Positions 1 through 9,000 of a stretch of 12,024 nt of DNA are shown here, in pieces. Source of the DNA: Sergeia podlipaevii (taxonomy: Eukaryota > Euglenozoa > Kinetoplastea > Trypanosomatida > Trypanosomatidae); the NCBI GenBank assembly GCA_030849805.1, contig JASANZ010001724.1, positions 1 through 12,024 on the forward strand, written 5' to 3'. The notes below the pieces were generated by a model that did no database searches, was not told where the DNA came from, and worked only from the letters and a program-made list of their open reading frames with translations. Within the stretch, counting starts at the first letter, position 1, and the number at the start of each line of letters is the position of its first letter. Position numbers and translations under genes: made by a program.

Positions 1-270
1 TGAAGGAAAAAAGAAAGTAAATTTGAATGCATCCAAGGAGATTGATATTCATAGTAGTGCTCTCCTCTTCGCCTTTGCAGTTGATGTCCTGTGTTGATCA
101 AAAAAAAACCAAGCAAGAAACATACATATGAAAAGGGGCAAAGAACCACTTGCGTTCACACGCATATGCATGCTGCCTTTGTGTCTGCTTTCTTCTCTAG
201 AGTATAAAAAATAAAATAAAAAATGTTCTGTGTCTGTAAAGCACATAATAATAATGATAACAACAATAAA

Positions 271-313
271 CTAAATGCATACAGAGAGGGAGAGAGAGAA
301 GGAGGAAAGAGAG
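271..313 (-). promoter_or_regulatory. Candidate trans-splice acceptor: polypyrimidine tract plus AG
   Basis: The plus strand is almost pure purine from about 281 to 313, so the minus-strand transcript has a CT-rich tract of about 33 nt. The first AG downstream in the minus direction is at 272-271. Polypyrimidine tract followed by AG is the standard signal for spliced-leader addition in trypanosomatids, and also sets polyadenylation of the upstream gene. The acceptor would belong to the next minus-strand gene beyond the left edge. Its position is inferred only from sequence pattern. Confidence 0.4.
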
Positions 314-592
314 AGCATGCGCCACTTCTCTGTCTTCCCTCTCAGTTCATTCATATCATTTATCAAAAAACGGTGTGCTGAGGTAACTATCAACGTTGCT
401 GTATGTATTCATCCTTATATATTTTGCCACCTTCTCCAATTGTTTCTGCCGCCTCTGCTACTTCTTTCCATTCTGACCTTCGCACAAGTGTCAGTTAAGT
501 TTAACAACGCGAGTTTGCTTTCTCCCTTTCACCGACGATTAACACATTCCCACATCTTTTTTTTCTTTTCTTTTTTTTTTTGTGCCGCTGTC

Positions 593-610
593 GTTGTTGT
601 TGTTGTTGTT
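593..610. repeat. (GTT)6 microsatellite next to a T11 run
   Basis: Six perfect GTT units follow shortly after a T homopolymer at 571-581. They lie in the presumed 3' UTR of the low-complexity gene. In the mRNA sense this reads as AAC repeats followed by an A-run. It is probably neutral slippage-prone sequence. Confidence 0.8.
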
Positions 611-760
611 TTCTTTCTCAAAGAGTGGTATACTTTAAATACTCTAGGTCCACCCACAACACCACCACCCTTTCGTACACAAGAAAAGACATGTGCAGGC
701 ACACCATCACCATCTCCAATCCAGACTCTTCTACTGCCAGTACTGATAAGCAACTGACTC

Positions 761-804
761 TCCCCCTCCCTCCCCCCTTCTCTCTCTCCCACCTCCACCT
801 TTTC
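761..804 (-). promoter_or_regulatory. Purine-rich, G-rich tract immediately after the stop codon (3' UTR)
   Basis: Directly after the TGA at 807-805 the mRNA sense strand is almost entirely A and G for more than 40 nt. It has G-runs at 790-788 (3 G), 777-772 (6 G), 770-768 (3 G) and 766-762 (5 G), separated by loops of 10, 1 and 1 nt. This pattern could fold into a three-tier G-quadruplex in the RNA. Trypanosomatid genes are controlled largely through 3' UTR elements, so a regulatory role is plausible but unproven; it may also be simple low-complexity sequence. Confidence 0.4.
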
Positions 805-3800
805 TCATGGCAAGTTGAACCCAACGCTGCGGCGCTGCCGTTCCTGTAAACCCGTCGACGACGACGACATTGGTACTCCATCCGCTGCTATTGACTCCTT
901 GCGCAGAATGGGCGTTGGGGTGAGCATCCTACTACTATTGTTTCTACTCTTGTTGTTGGTGTTGTTCCCAGCAACACCACGGCTACCGCTGCTGCTGCCG
1001 TCATCCGCAGGCATCATCGGCATGGCTGACATCGCCATCATGGAGATACGCGACTGCGCCGCCTCACCACTCGGGCCAATCTCCGATACGTCAGGGATAT
1101 CGCTGTGGTTGGCCAGCGAGTCTTGCTCCATGCCGATCTGGGAGACGCCAAGCACCTGAATCATCTGGTGACCACTCTTCGTAGAGGCTTTCACAACACG
1201 AGAAGCGTCGAAGTTTTCTTCGTATGCCTGCTGCTGCGTTGCTTCAGCGGTGGCTGGCGCGGCTTGGAGATGACAGGGAGCCCACGGGTTCGTCCTCGTC
1301 GCCGCTGCAGATGCAGATGCAGCTGGGCTGTTAGCAATACCGTTGTAGCCCTGCTTGTAGAAGCTATACACATTCTCACTGGCAGAAGAGTCTGCCTGCA
1401 TAACGTCGTCACCATAGTACTGGTTGCCCTGGTCGCGACGACCGGCACGATCACCGGTAGTCCTACCAGCCCCTTTGCTCTTCCAGAACCCAAGCCAGCT
1501 GGAGGAACGCTGCTGCTTGACATGACTACCACGCGCGATTTCTTCCTCGTTTGCATCCAAAGAGTAACGCCGTCCTCCTCGCCATCCTGACTCGCCCAAA
1601 CCGTCATACCCTCTCCTTTCAATGTTGCCACTGCTGCTGCGGTGGTAGCCGCTCAGGTCGCTGACGTCGACGTCGTCGTCCTCGCGCGCACGCTTGAGAC
1701 GTTGCGCCACCGCCATGATACCTCCATGGCACCAGCGACGAATGGCCTCCGCACGCCCACGACGGCCGCGGCGGTGTGCACGAAGGTCCGTATCTCCATC
1801 ACCCACCGCCTCCTGAGCATCAACACGAAGGCGTGAAGATGCGTGGGGTGCGGTTGAAAACTTCACCGCGAGCGTGCGATCAGTAAACGCAGTCCCCTCA
1901 CCCCCATCGCGCATCCGCTCGTTCGCAGTAACGCCACTTGCAGGTGCAGCAGGAACGACGACGCTGCCATACGGAGACGCCTCCTGTACGCCACCACGCG
2001 CCAGTACGTAAGGATCGTCTTCATACACACCGATGCCATCACAGTCAATGTTGCCGTTGTTGTTGTTGTTGTTGTCGCTTAGACGATGATGATGATGATG
2101 ATGATGCATAGTTGACTCACCCGCACAGTCACCGCTATCGTCACGAACTAGTGGTAGAATATGGTGGAAGCCTGGCATCCACGAAAGCGCGGAGCCAATG
2201 GCGGAAAGTCGTGGTATCGATGTGGAAGGCGACGAAGATAAAAAAGAAGAAGACGGCGCAGCTGCAGACGTGCGACGGCCGTCGCCGTAGTCACCCTCGA
2301 CACGATTACCATTCTCATCGTAGTTGGCGTTGTTGTCGTAGCGAGCATCACTCTTCTCCAACTCTAGTCGTCTGCGCTGTGTGTACTCGCGTGAGTCCAC
2401 TGTGGTAGGGTCTGGGCCTGAGAGAGAGGAAGGAGAGAGAGATGGGAATTGGAAAGAAGCCCCCTGACGATGGTACGTGGAGGAGGAGGAAGAAGGGATC
2501 TTTCTGTCACTCATGTTGTCGCCATTGCCGTCGTGGTATCGTAGTGGCTGCTCCTGCTCACAGAGACTGTTCACCAAGTGCGACCAGCCTTTCCCTACGG
2601 CTCTCAAGATCATGCCAGCAGGCTCCAGAGCAGAAGAAGAGTTGGAAGGAGAAGACGCATGATCAATATTGCCGTACTTGCGTGCATAGTACTGCTGCTG
2701 AGAGGTTTGAAGGTGACGACCATCTGCAAGATGAGAGCGGCGGCTTTGTTGCTGGTTTTGATCTGAAAAAACAGAATTGTTAGAGGCGACACCACTACCT
2801 GCTGCTGCTACTGGGGAGGGAGAAAAGAACTTGTACCCGTCCGAACGTGACGAGGACGACGTTCCACCAGTGGCATCACCACCACCACCAGCACTGAAGC
2901 CAAACATCTTGCCCTCAGGCCCACGTTGGGAAGCAACGGAGGTCCGCAAGGCGCTGTCTCCTGCAGCAGCAGGCTCGCTACCAGCATACGGTGGCAGCAA
3001 GACTCGTGTCTCATCAATGACTTCCGCGTCAAAACGCGCAGCAGCGGCACGAGCGGCCTCCCAGTCTACTTCATACGGTGATGAGGGTGCTAGCAGCACT
3101 GCCCAAAGCCGCGCTGAAGACGCAAAGGATGCAAAAGGCCTCCTCCTCCCACCAGCTGCACGTGTCTGGTACGCCTCAGTGTAGTGTTCGGTGCTGAAGG
3201 TCGCCAGACAAGCCTCTGTCGCGCCAGGTGTAAGTGCGAACGTGCCCGCCGTCTTCACAGCAATGCGGGTGCCGAGAATGACCTGCCGATCAAGCCGCTG
3301 TGTTGCCACAACGGCCTCAGTCTGCGCAAACACGAGCAGCAGCACCGCTGAAGAATAAGTCTGTCTCTGAATGCCAAGCGGTGGGATACTGGAAAAGCGA
3401 AAAGCGCCGAGTAATGGTCCGCAAGATGCACGTGCAACGCGTAGCAGCTCACTGGTCTGTGTAAGGAGCGAGGTAGAGGTACTCAAGCCAAAAACCATCA
3501 CGCTGCGTGCCTGCAGAGAGGCTCGAGTAAGAACTTCCTCCGTAGCCGTCGTTGTCGTGGTAGTAGTGCCGCTGGTGGTGGTTGCGGTCAGGAGACTGTT
3601 GAGATGGGATTGCTGGGCCATAGTGAGGGGAATGTCACCGGATACAAGCGCTGACGATGAAGAAGCAACAGAGCCCGCGTTGAAAGGTAGCAGGGACATT
3701 CCCGACGATTGCTGTGAATACAGATGGTGAGGCGTCAGCGTTGCCGTACTGACATGTGTAGTTGTCGGGGTGCCGCCGCTGATTGTGCTATTGTTTAACT

Positions 3801-3915
3801 GGATAAAGGAGTTGGAGTGTCTTCTAGAAGGGCTTGGTGGATTATGCTGGAGCTGTGTGTCCTGCACCTTTGGAGGGCTGTACGAGCCACCCATAGGGCG
3901 ATATTGGTGTGTCAT
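805..3915 (-). CDS. Large low-complexity protein with a possible Nup35/53-type RRM
   Basis: This is an open frame of 1,036 codons, GC-richer than its flanks. The start is the first ATG after an in-frame TAA at 3960-3958. Most of the protein is predicted to be disordered: Ser-, Thr-, Gln- and Asn-rich tracts, a Thr run near residues 117-123, seven His at 604-610 and six Asn at 615-620. The one compact region is about residues 137-224. It opens with a VMVFGLS strand, continues with a helix holding LLRVARASCGPLLGAFRF and ends in ILGTRIAVK. That order of strands and helices, with a VFG start and a final G-x-x-I-x-V-K strand, resembles the MPPN/RRM fold of Nup35/Nup53 nucleoporins. A more ordinary alpha/beta stretch continues to about residue 312. 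Short Trp-containing islands (near 444, 579, 807 and 811) could be amphipathic contact segments. I see no signal peptide or transmembrane helix. A nuclear-pore role is a hypothesis only; the safe call is a hypothetical protein. The gene lies downstream of the kinase gene and presumably shares its transcription unit. Confidence 0.85.
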   Translation of the reverse strand: MTHQYRPMGGSYSPPKVQDTQLQHNPPSPSRRHSNSFIQLNNSTISGGTPTTTHVSTATLTPHHLYSQQSSGMSLLPFNAGSVASSSSALVSGDIPLTMAQQSHLNSLLTATTTSGTTTTTTTATEEVLTRASLQARSVMVFGLSTSTSLLTQTSELLRVARASCGPLLGAFRFSSIPPLGIQRQTYSSAVLLLVFAQTEAVVATQRLDRQVILGTRIAVKTAGTFALTPGATEACLATFSTEHYTEAYQTRAAGGRRRPFASFASSARLWAVLLAPSSPYEVDWEAARAAAARFDAEVIDETRVLLPPYAGSEPAAAGDSALRTSVASQRGPEGKMFGFSAGGGGDATGGTSSSSRSDGYKFFSPSPVAAAGSGVASNNSVFSDQNQQQSRRSHLADGRHLQTSQQQYYARKYGNIDHASSPSNSSSALEPAGMILRAVGKGWSHLVNSLCEQEQPLRYHDGNGDNMSDRKIPSSSSSTYHRQGASFQFPSLSPSSLSGPDPTTVDSREYTQRRRLELEKSDARYDNNANYDENGNRVEGDYGDGRRTSAAAPSSSFLSSSPSTSIPRLSAIGSALSWMPGFHHILPLVRDDSGDCAGESTMHHHHHHHRLSDNNNNNNGNIDCDGIGVYEDDPYVLARGGVQEASPYGSVVVPAAPASGVTANERMRDGGEGTAFTDRTLAVKFSTAPHASSRLRVDAQEAVGDGDTDLRAHRRGRRGRAEAIRRWCHGGIMAVAQRLKRAREDDDVDVSDLSGYHRSSSGNIERRGYDGLGESGWRGGRRYSLDANEEEIARGSHVKQQRSSSWLGFWKSKGAGRTTGDRAGRRDQGNQYYGDDVMQADSSASENVYSFYKQGYNGIANSPAASASAAATRTNPWAPCHLQAAPATAEATQQQAYEENFDASRVVKASTKSGHQMIQVLGVSQIGMEQDSLANHSDIPDVSEIGPSGEAAQSRISMMAMSAMPMMPADDGSSSGSRGVAGNNTNNKSRNNSSRMLTPTPILRKESIAADGVPMSSSSTGLQERQRRSVGFNLP
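2056..2106 (-). repeat. In-frame trinucleotide repeats encoding Asn6 and His7
   Basis: Plus-strand GTT units at 2056-2073 encode six Asn (AAC on the coding strand), and ATG units at 2086-2106 encode seven His (CAT on the coding strand). Each tract uses a single codon throughout, which points to replication slippage and not to selection on the amino-acid run alone. They sit in the disordered second half of the protein, and their lengths are likely to vary between strains. Confidence 0.9.
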
Positions 3916-4013
3916 GAAGCTAGGTGGTATGTCTTGTCGTGGTACGTTCCTTTCTCTTTATGTCCGTTCCTCCTCAAATTATAACTACTTTCTCTTTATT
4001 TTCTATGACTTCA

Positions 4014-4048
4014 CTCTTTTTAAAAAGAAAAAGGGTGAGAGAAAACAA
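4014..4048 (-). promoter_or_regulatory. Candidate trans-splice acceptor for the low-complexity protein gene
   Basis: In the minus-strand transcript a pyrimidine-rich tract (about 4048-4024, broken by few purines) is followed by AG dinucleotides at 4017-4016 and 4015-4014. This gives a 5' UTR of about 100 nt before the ATG at 3915. It is the closest good tract to the start codon. Further tracts upstream (for example near 4191-4215 and 4554-4576) are possible alternatives. Confidence 0.4.
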
Positions 4049-5452
4049 GTTGGCGCTTGCGTATATATGTGTATGTGAGTGCGGCGTCACTATATACTCA
4101 GTAAGCGGTTGCTTCCTTTTGATTTTTTAGCAATAAAAGAAAAAGAAATAGCAAGGCAGTGGAGAGACGCAAAAACAAAAAGTCGACTAGTAAAAGAAAA
4201 ACAGGAAAAAAAAGATAGCTACGCTTTCTTTTTGTTGTTGTTCCTTTATGTTTGTTTTGATTATGTTCGGATTAGATAATTAAATATAAAAATACATTTC
4301 GCACAGTGCTGCTACTGTTGCTTGCAAAAAAAAAAAAAAAAAATGGTAAAGAATGTGGCATCGCACAAAGGAAAAAAGAAAGAGGACAAAGAGGTCAGTA
4401 TGATCTCTCGCAAAGAGTCAAACTTCATCGCTGCCTGCCATGCCTTCGATTAATGTGTGCTTTTTTTGTAACCTTTCCTTTCTTTTACCGCTGTTGCTGG
4501 TGCCGCTGCTTTCATTCAAAACGCTTTTGTTTGGTAAAATTTTTGTTCACACGTAAAAAGAAAAAAAAAAAAGAACACATCTAAAAAAAATTAAAGGAGG
4601 AAAATGTTTAGATCCTCTACTGACCCCCTTCTGGTCTCCCTCTCTCTCTCTCCCTCTGCTTCCCTTCATCCTTTGCCTCACACTGCGCATGCACCTTCTT
4701 CTTTGCCTAATGTTGCCTTTTTCTGTTAAATACTGCACCACCCTCCTGTGTATGCGCACATACATGCTTTCCCTCCTCTTCACCAAAATTTTGATGGATT
4801 AGGCAAAGAAACACAAAAAGGATGAGGGGAGGCTTGTCTTCTCCACGTCACACGTATATGCAACATCAGTTCATTAAAAAAAAAAAAAAATAGGGGGTTT
4901 AGAGATAACAGCAAATAATTCCTTTATTCATCAGGTACAAACACACATACACATGCACACACATAAACAAGAAAACTGCACTTGAATGAAGTTGCTGCTT
5001 ATTCGCCAAAGAGAGGAATGCTAGTTCCTTCTTGCATAGAGCCTTGCACTCCTTCTCTCTCTATGTCTCTCTCTATTCATCTTTCTCTATCAGGTAACTG
5101 CAGATATTGTCACTTGTATGTCTTTAAATTTAAAAAAAAAAATCTTTCATCAAAAATACTCGCAGTGCCTCTACTGTCGCTGTCAGTGAAAAAGAGAAAT
5201 GGAGGAACTACGCACTCAAACCAGTGCAAGCAGGCTACTTTCTTTTTGCCAGTTGCAATCATAAATCAAGAAAAACATCAACAAAGAATGATGAGGGACC
5301 AAGATACATAGGCACCACCAGCAGCAGTAAAAAAAAAAAAGCAGCATTTTGTTAAGTTGTCATTTTCCTTTTTCTAGCAGTTTGGAAACAAATACCTCAA
5401 TAGATTCGCAAAAGGCAAAACAAAGCAAAGCAAAGAAGATAAAAACAAAAAA

Positions 5453-5454
<2 letters not shown>

Positions 5455-5484
<30 letters not shown>
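5455..5484. repeat. (AT)15 microsatellite
   Basis: This is thirty bases of perfect AT dinucleotide, preceded by a short run of GCAAA-like units at about 5415-5436. It lies in the presumed 3' UTR of the kinase gene. Being self-complementary, it can form a hairpin in RNA or a cruciform in DNA, and its length is likely to be polymorphic. Confidence 0.95.
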
Positions 5485-5487
<3 letters not shown>

Positions 5488-5960
5488 TGTGTGAGATAGG
5501 TTTGCGAAAAGCACCTTATACCTCAAGCGACTTCTCTTCTTCCCCCTCTTCTATTTTTCTTTTTATTTTGTTTTGCTTTTTCGATGAGAAAAAAGCATGC
5601 CCCTGATGCAAACAATGGCGAAGTAGGCATTGTACATGCTTGTTGCACACACCTATATGTACCAGAGGAAAGAATAAAAAGGAGGAAGAAGAAGAAGAAT
5701 GGAAAAAAAAAAAAAAGCTAAGCACGTAACTATTTTTCCCTCTCCCGCTCCTTCATTCTTTTTCCTTTTTTTTCTTCTCTTACGCCCTTCAAACACGCAG
5801 TAAATTTATATACACGGCAAGCACCTTGTCCAATAGTATGCTACCAAAAAAGAAAGAAAGAAAAAATGAAGAAAAAAAAAGGCAGAAGCAACAAGCAAGA
5901 AGAGAAATAAAAAAAACTAACAAGTGAGTGAAACGGAAAAGTGTAAGGATGAAGAAAGAA

Positions 5961-6015
5961 AACTATCTCTCTCCCTCCCTCTTTCTTTATCCACTATTCT
6001 TTTTTCCTTCTGAAC
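5961..6015 (-). promoter_or_regulatory. Purine-rich tract immediately after the kinase stop codon
   Basis: Just after the TGA at 6018-6016 the mRNA sense strand is dominated by A and G, including AAAGAAAGAGGGAGGGAGAG near 5982-5963. The position matches that of the purine tract after the other gene's stop codon, although here it has fewer and shorter G-runs. It could be a 3' UTR element or simple sequence; nothing in the window decides between these. Confidence 0.3.
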
Positions 6016-9000
6016 TCACGACTGTCGGAACACAATAGAGGAGTTCAGAGATCCATTCGCGCTGCGCTGATTCGCCTGCCGAGCTTCCGTCTCAGCAAGA
6101 CTTCGTTTACACTCAACAATCTCTGTCCAGCGATTAAGCGCCGCGCTGGATGGGTGCAGCATCTCGTGCTGAAGTAGTCTTGCCACAGGAGGGCGGTTGC
6201 TCGGGCTGCGTTGCAAACAGCACTCAAGAAAGTTCTTCACTACGGGTACCTCGCAGTCAATCTCCAGTGAGGAGTTCAAGTCCATCCCACGGTAGTAGTC
6301 ACACATCGCTGGAAGGGCCAAAGTACGCTGAGGGAGCTCTACAGAGAGCACATCAGCTGCAATGCAGCCAATGGACCACACGTCGCACGCCTTGCCATAG
6401 GGCTCGCCTACGAGAATCTCAGGAGCCATATAGGCAAAGGTGCCCTTGACCATCTTGAGGTCGCCACGCTTGTGCACAGCAGTGCCAAAGTCAGTGAGCT
6501 TGGCGCGTCCGTCTCGAAACAGAACATTGTCGGGTTTCAAGTCACGATGGACAATCCGCTTGCTGTGTAAATAGACAACAGCACTGATAATGTCAGACAA
6601 AACCCGCTGGATGTCATCCGGACCAAGCAAATTGTTTTCAATGTACGATGTTAGCGACCCTCCAGAGCACAGCTCCATGAAGATGGAGATACAATTATCA
6701 TTGCGCTCGCAGAAGATGTACTGTACTATGTTGGGATGCGAAAGCGAGCTCATAATCTCCACCTCCTGCGCAATCTCTAACAGCTGAGAACTCGGACCTT
6801 GCTCGGCGCCACCGCTGCCATCACCAGTGCCACCGCCGTCCGCACCATCTTCGTCTTCCTTGAGGTACATGCGCTTGACAGCGCACTTCGCACCGGTAAG
6901 TTCAATTTCAGCCTCAAACACGTTGCCAAAAGCCCCACCGCCAAGACGACGCCCAAGTGTGTAGTTGGGAACTTTGAAAGGCTTTTGCTGCGTCGGACAG
7001 CTGTTAAGCTCCTCGTCCACGCCAATACCAGAAAGCAACAGTGTATTGACATCCCCATCAGAGAGAGGCACCTCCATGCGAGATGTAAGAGGAACAGCCG
7101 CGGGAAATGTGCCAACGTCAGAGGAAAAGAAGAACATGGGACGCTTTTCGCTCATCCATGAGAGAACCGTCTGTAAACTTCCGTTGTTGTCGTCGTCACG
7201 CAGATCGGGTGCGTGAAGTAGAAAAATTTTGAACCTCTCTGATCCATGATGAAAGGCCTTGTCAAGCGCAGCCAAACTTGCGTTAAACACAAGGAAATTG
7301 TGGCGCCACAGTACATCCGCAATTTGCTGAACGAGTGCACAGTCCCGGCAGTAAATAAGAGCTGTGATGCTGATGCTTTCAGTGAGGTCCTCCACGATGC
7401 GCTTGGACTCATGAGCGGAGAAGTCCCCTTTTGCAAGCTCAGTAACATCCGCCAAGAGAGGATTGGCCTCCATCTTACTACGCACAATTTGATCCTGGTA
7501 CTGCTTTACATTCAGCTGATGTTGCTCAAAGTTGAGGGTTGACATGAGCAGCGCGTTTTCGCGATCACGTTCAAGCTGCTTTCGCCATGATGGATCCGCA
7601 GGTTGAAGTGAACGGCTGATCATAGAGGCAAAGCCCTCATCTGTTTCCAACATGGGAGAATCACTTGGTGTCCTGCATCTGTGCCGTCCAAAGTGCTGAT
7701 CATTGTCAGCATGGCCACTATTTACGTAGCTCACATCCTGTTCATCACGGTCTTCATCTTGGCCAGTCCCCAGCACACCATCAAACGGCTGCGACCATGG
7801 CTCTGAATATACAAAAGAACTATCAGTATCATTTATGTTTTCATCACGAACAATATTCTCCTGTGTTGACGACATGGCTTCGTCCCTAAAAAAAGTAGCT
7901 GCCGCATGAGCGTATGCATTGTGATGCATCACGAGGGTCGCAAGACCATATGTCAAAAGTATCATTATACCAAGCACAATAGACAACGCAATACATGCAC
8001 CTACATGATGACGTCCAAACGCGCCAAGAAAAACAACGCACAAAATTGAAATAATAGTCATTGCCGTAAACGCAACGAACACTGGTACTCGTTGCGCCAT
8101 ATCCCCGACGTACTGTCTCAGTGAATAAAATTGCGTGTAGGTCACCGTGCCCGCTTTATCCGAAGAAATGGCATCCAAAAGTAAAAATGACGCGCGCTCA
8201 AACTCTTTGCTATCGGACCCGCTTTTCATCAAAGATTTTGTCACATCCTTGACAAGCGCACGTAATTCCGGGTGTGACCATTGGACAAAAAGCGGATTTA
8301 AAAATACACCATTCACCTCAAATGCAGAGTACGCAACCCGCTTCTGCTGCTCTATGAGCTGCCGTTGCTGTGTATTCCAAATAGACATGATAGACAATGA
8401 GCTTTGGTTCATTCCTTGAACCCCTAGTTCACGCTCCTGTTGCTGCAGTTCATGTAATTCAATAATGTTCGCAAAAAGATAAAACAAATCAGGCACCTGT
8501 AGCCACTCCTGTTGCCGTTTCTCCTTTGCGGGCTGCTCGTCCTCCGCAACAAGAACACAAACCGCCCCATTTCCACCACCGCGGTCATGCACTTGGGCAT
8601 GCGTTTTGTCTGCAAGGGGATTAACGCCTGCAATAACCGCCAAGGTATTAAGTCCTATATGAGCGGTTTCATCGCTTGTTTCACCAGGGACCTCAGCACT
8701 GGTGGAAAGCACAGAACGTAATTCCCCCGCTCGTGTGTTCTCATTGACTTTTTCGGGAAAAGTAGCAATGGGGTCTTTTGCAGAAAAAAGTTTCAATGTT
8801 GATGCCGTAGAAGAATCAGCGACTGGGCGATCTGCAGACCGCGGAGCAAATGCCTCCCTATTCGATGGCGGTGCTGCCGGTATGGCGTTCCTACCAGCAT
8901 TGTTGTACCCAGCAGCAGTGGCGGTCGGCAAACTTTCCTTTCGACGCCTCAGCTCATCCAACGCTACTTTCAGCTTAGACCCATCAGCAGAGTTGCGCGG

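Larger units (their letters stand above)
1..804. other. Intergenic region downstream of the low-complexity protein gene
   Basis: I find no convincing gene here. ORFs on both strands are short, low in complexity and run through microsatellites. The stretch should hold the 3' UTR of the minus-strand gene that ends at 805 and, at its left end, the 5' UTR or splice region of a further minus-strand gene outside the window. It contains an AG-rich tract near 281-313, a T11 run at 571-581, six GTT units at 593-610 and a C-rich tract at 761-804. A 65-codon minus-strand ORF at 49-246 could at most be an upstream ORF; nothing in it suggests a protein family. Confidence 0.6.
3916..6015. other. 2.1-kb intergenic spacer (kinase 3' UTR and downstream 5' UTR)
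   Basis: No ORF here has convincing protein character; the longest, a plus-strand frame at 4982-5311, runs through CT- and A-rich tracts. The spacer is AT-rich and full of simple sequence: A18 at 4326-4343, A15 at 4876-4890, A12 at 5329-5340, A14 at 5703-5716, (AT)15 at 5455-5484, and polypurine blocks at about 5666-5718 and 5846-5900. Purine blocks on the plus strand are pyrimidine tracts in the minus-strand transcript and could be alternative splice acceptors. If the acceptor nearest the downstream start is used, the kinase 3' UTR would be well over 1.5 kb. I see no tRNA or other structured RNA gene. Confidence 0.6.

Noticed and set aside
275..757. Plus-strand ORF of 160 codons
   Set aside because: It runs through AG and T homopolymers and GTT repeats, gives Phe and Val runs, resembles no domain and lies opposite the direction of both real genes.
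1105..1590. Plus-strand ORF of 161 codons inside the low-complexity gene, and similar frames near 2777-3184 and 3371-3730
   Set aside because: These are antisense shadows of the GC-rich 1,036-codon frame, rich in Arg, Val and Ala as expected from reverse-complement codons.
4982..5311. Plus-strand ORF of 109 codons in the spacer
   Set aside because: It crosses CT-rich and A-rich simple sequence, has no protein-like pattern and is on the strand opposite the transcription unit.
8520..8565. A second receiver-like start in the kinase (residues about 441-452, with an acidic pair after a hydrophobic strand)
   Set aside because: The short motif VCVLVAEDEQ resembles a receiver first strand, but the following residues do not continue the fold.
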